A stretch of DNA of 6,532 nucleotides from Planctomycetota bacterium (GTDB taxonomy: Bacteria; Planctomycetota; Phycisphaerae; WQYP01): NCBI GenBank assembly GCA_021816165.1, contig JAKAYZ010000136.1:1-6532 (forward strand), written 5' to 3'. The notes beneath the pieces were generated by a model. That model did not search any database. It was not told the DNA's origin and was given only the letters and a program-made list of their open reading frames with translations. Position numbers and translations under genes: made by a program. Numbering within the stretch: the first letter of the stretch is position 1; every line of letters starts with the position of its first letter. Shown piece by piece: positions 5,913-6,532 of this stretch.

Positions 5913-6532
5913 TCAGGCCGATTTGCCACAACATTGTTTGTACTTTCGTCCGCTGCCGCAGGGGCACGGGTCATTTCGGCCCACCTTCGGTTCAGCATTG
6001 ACAATCGTGGCCACCGGTGCCACCTCTTCCTCTTCCTGTGGTGGGGCCTCGGCAACTTGTTCCGGGGCGGCAAATCGCTGGGCATCCACGCCAGTGGATT
6101 CCTGTGGATCAAACACTTCCTGCTGGGCGGCATAGACGTTTCGCATTTCTTCCGGGCTGGCCACCTTGATTTTGAAGATGGTATCGGTGACGCGATCCCG
6201 CAAAACACGCAAAAATTCTTCAAACAGCCGCGTGCCTTCCCGCTTGTATTCAATGACAGGATCGCGCTGGGCAATGCCCCGCAGACCGATGGTGTCGCGA
6301 AGCTGATCCATCGCATAGAGATGGTCCTTCCATGCGGTATCATAAATTTGTAATAGCACGTTACGCTCCAGCTCGGTAAGCTCGATGCGCAAAAACGCCC
6401 GCGCCAATTCCGTAATCCGCTCAATCCGCTCTTCCGGCGGCTCGCCTTCAAATTCATCCGCTTCGGCGGGTGTGGCAAAGCGATCGGTCACCCAGGCAGC
6501 CAGCGTCCTGGATTCCGGCAGTTTCTCAACCG
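5913..6532 (-). CDS. secA: Protein translocase subunit SecA, C-terminal part
   Basis: SecA is the ATPase motor that drives preproteins through the SecYEG channel. Only the last 205 codons are present; the frame is open to the window edge, so the start lies outside. Visible are the end of the helical wing and scaffold region, with [20 protein letters not shown] followed by the usual [12 protein letters not shown] and the helix RLFEEFL, then a variable acidic Glu/Pro/Val linker. The end is a SEC-C zinc motif, [20 protein letters not shown], with the CxC-x8-CC spacing that binds zinc and, in characterised SecA proteins, contacts SecB or the ribosome. A GTG inside the frame at 6491 is not the start, because the in-frame residues upstream ([13 protein letters not shown]) continue the SecA sequence. 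The fourth zinc ligand is cysteine where Escherichia coli has histidine, a normal variant. Confidence 0.97.
   Translation of the reverse strand, partial: VEKLPESRTLAAWVTDRFATPAEADEFEGEPPEERIERITELARAFLRIELTELERNVLLQIYDTAWKDHLYAMDQLRDTIGLRGIAQRDPVIEYKREGTRLFEEFLRVLRDRVTDTIFKIKVASPEEMRNVYAAQQEVFDPQESTGVDAQRFAAPEQVAEAPPQEEEEVAPVATIVNAEPKVGRNDPCPCGSGRKYKQCCGKSA

Noticed and set aside
5412..6353. Long plus-strand open frame of 313 codons across der and secA
   Set aside because: It is antisense to two clearly conserved genes, and its product has no recognisable family. Long antisense frames are common in GC-rich coding DNA.
5861..6478. Second minus-strand frame overlapping secA
   Set aside because: It is a shifted frame of secA, basic and without family features, while the SecA frame has all expected motifs.
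1..6532. CRISPR arrays, insertion sequences, integrase genes or att-like repeats
   Set aside because: No regularly spaced repeats, transposase motifs or terminal inverted repeats were seen; mobility of the RHS cassettes is not shown by any such element here.

Overview
All supportable genes read on the minus strand, so in transcription order the window runs from high to low coordinates: secA (3' end) - der - a 324-bp gene-poor gap - RHS tip with a nuclease-like C-terminus - a 435-aa unknown - RHS tip with a cysteine-rich C-terminus - the start of a coupled small gene that runs off position 1. The DNA is moderately GC-rich. The RHS core wording (NYYVRNRYYLPTLGRWLTRD), the variant second Der P-loop (GKRNAGKS) and the eukaryote-like debris suggest Planctomycetota, possibly Phycisphaerae. 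That is an impression from remembered families, not a test.

Housekeeping part (4527-6532): the last 205 codons of the SecA preprotein-translocase ATPase, ending in a zinc-binding SEC-C tail, then the two-domain ribosome-assembly GTPase Der 47 bp downstream. The short gap suggests co-transcription.

Gap (4203-4526): no intact gene. It holds a startless 57-codon remnant with a recognisable piece of an ankyrin repeat, small GC-rich hairpins and a weak promoter candidate in front of the first RHS tip.

Accessory part (1-4202): two orphan RHS C-terminal modules in tandem. Neither has the long YD-repeat shell of a full RHS protein. The first keeps only about 70 residues of core ahead of a domain with a PD-(D/E)XK pattern, and is followed after 35 bp by a 435-aa soluble protein of unknown function. 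The second keeps about 340 residues of core, a Pro/Gly linker and an unrecognised eight-cysteine domain. Its stop codon overlaps the start of the next gene in an ATGA.

The layout (variable C-terminus, then a small or soluble downstream partner, twice) is that of polymorphic-toxin and immunity cassettes. A palindrome just after the 435-aa gene and a promoter-like pair just beyond it suggest that each tip plus partner is its own unit. The toxin and immunity roles are inferences from layout. Only the RHS core, the PD-(D/E)XK-like motif, SecA and Der are recognised from sequence.
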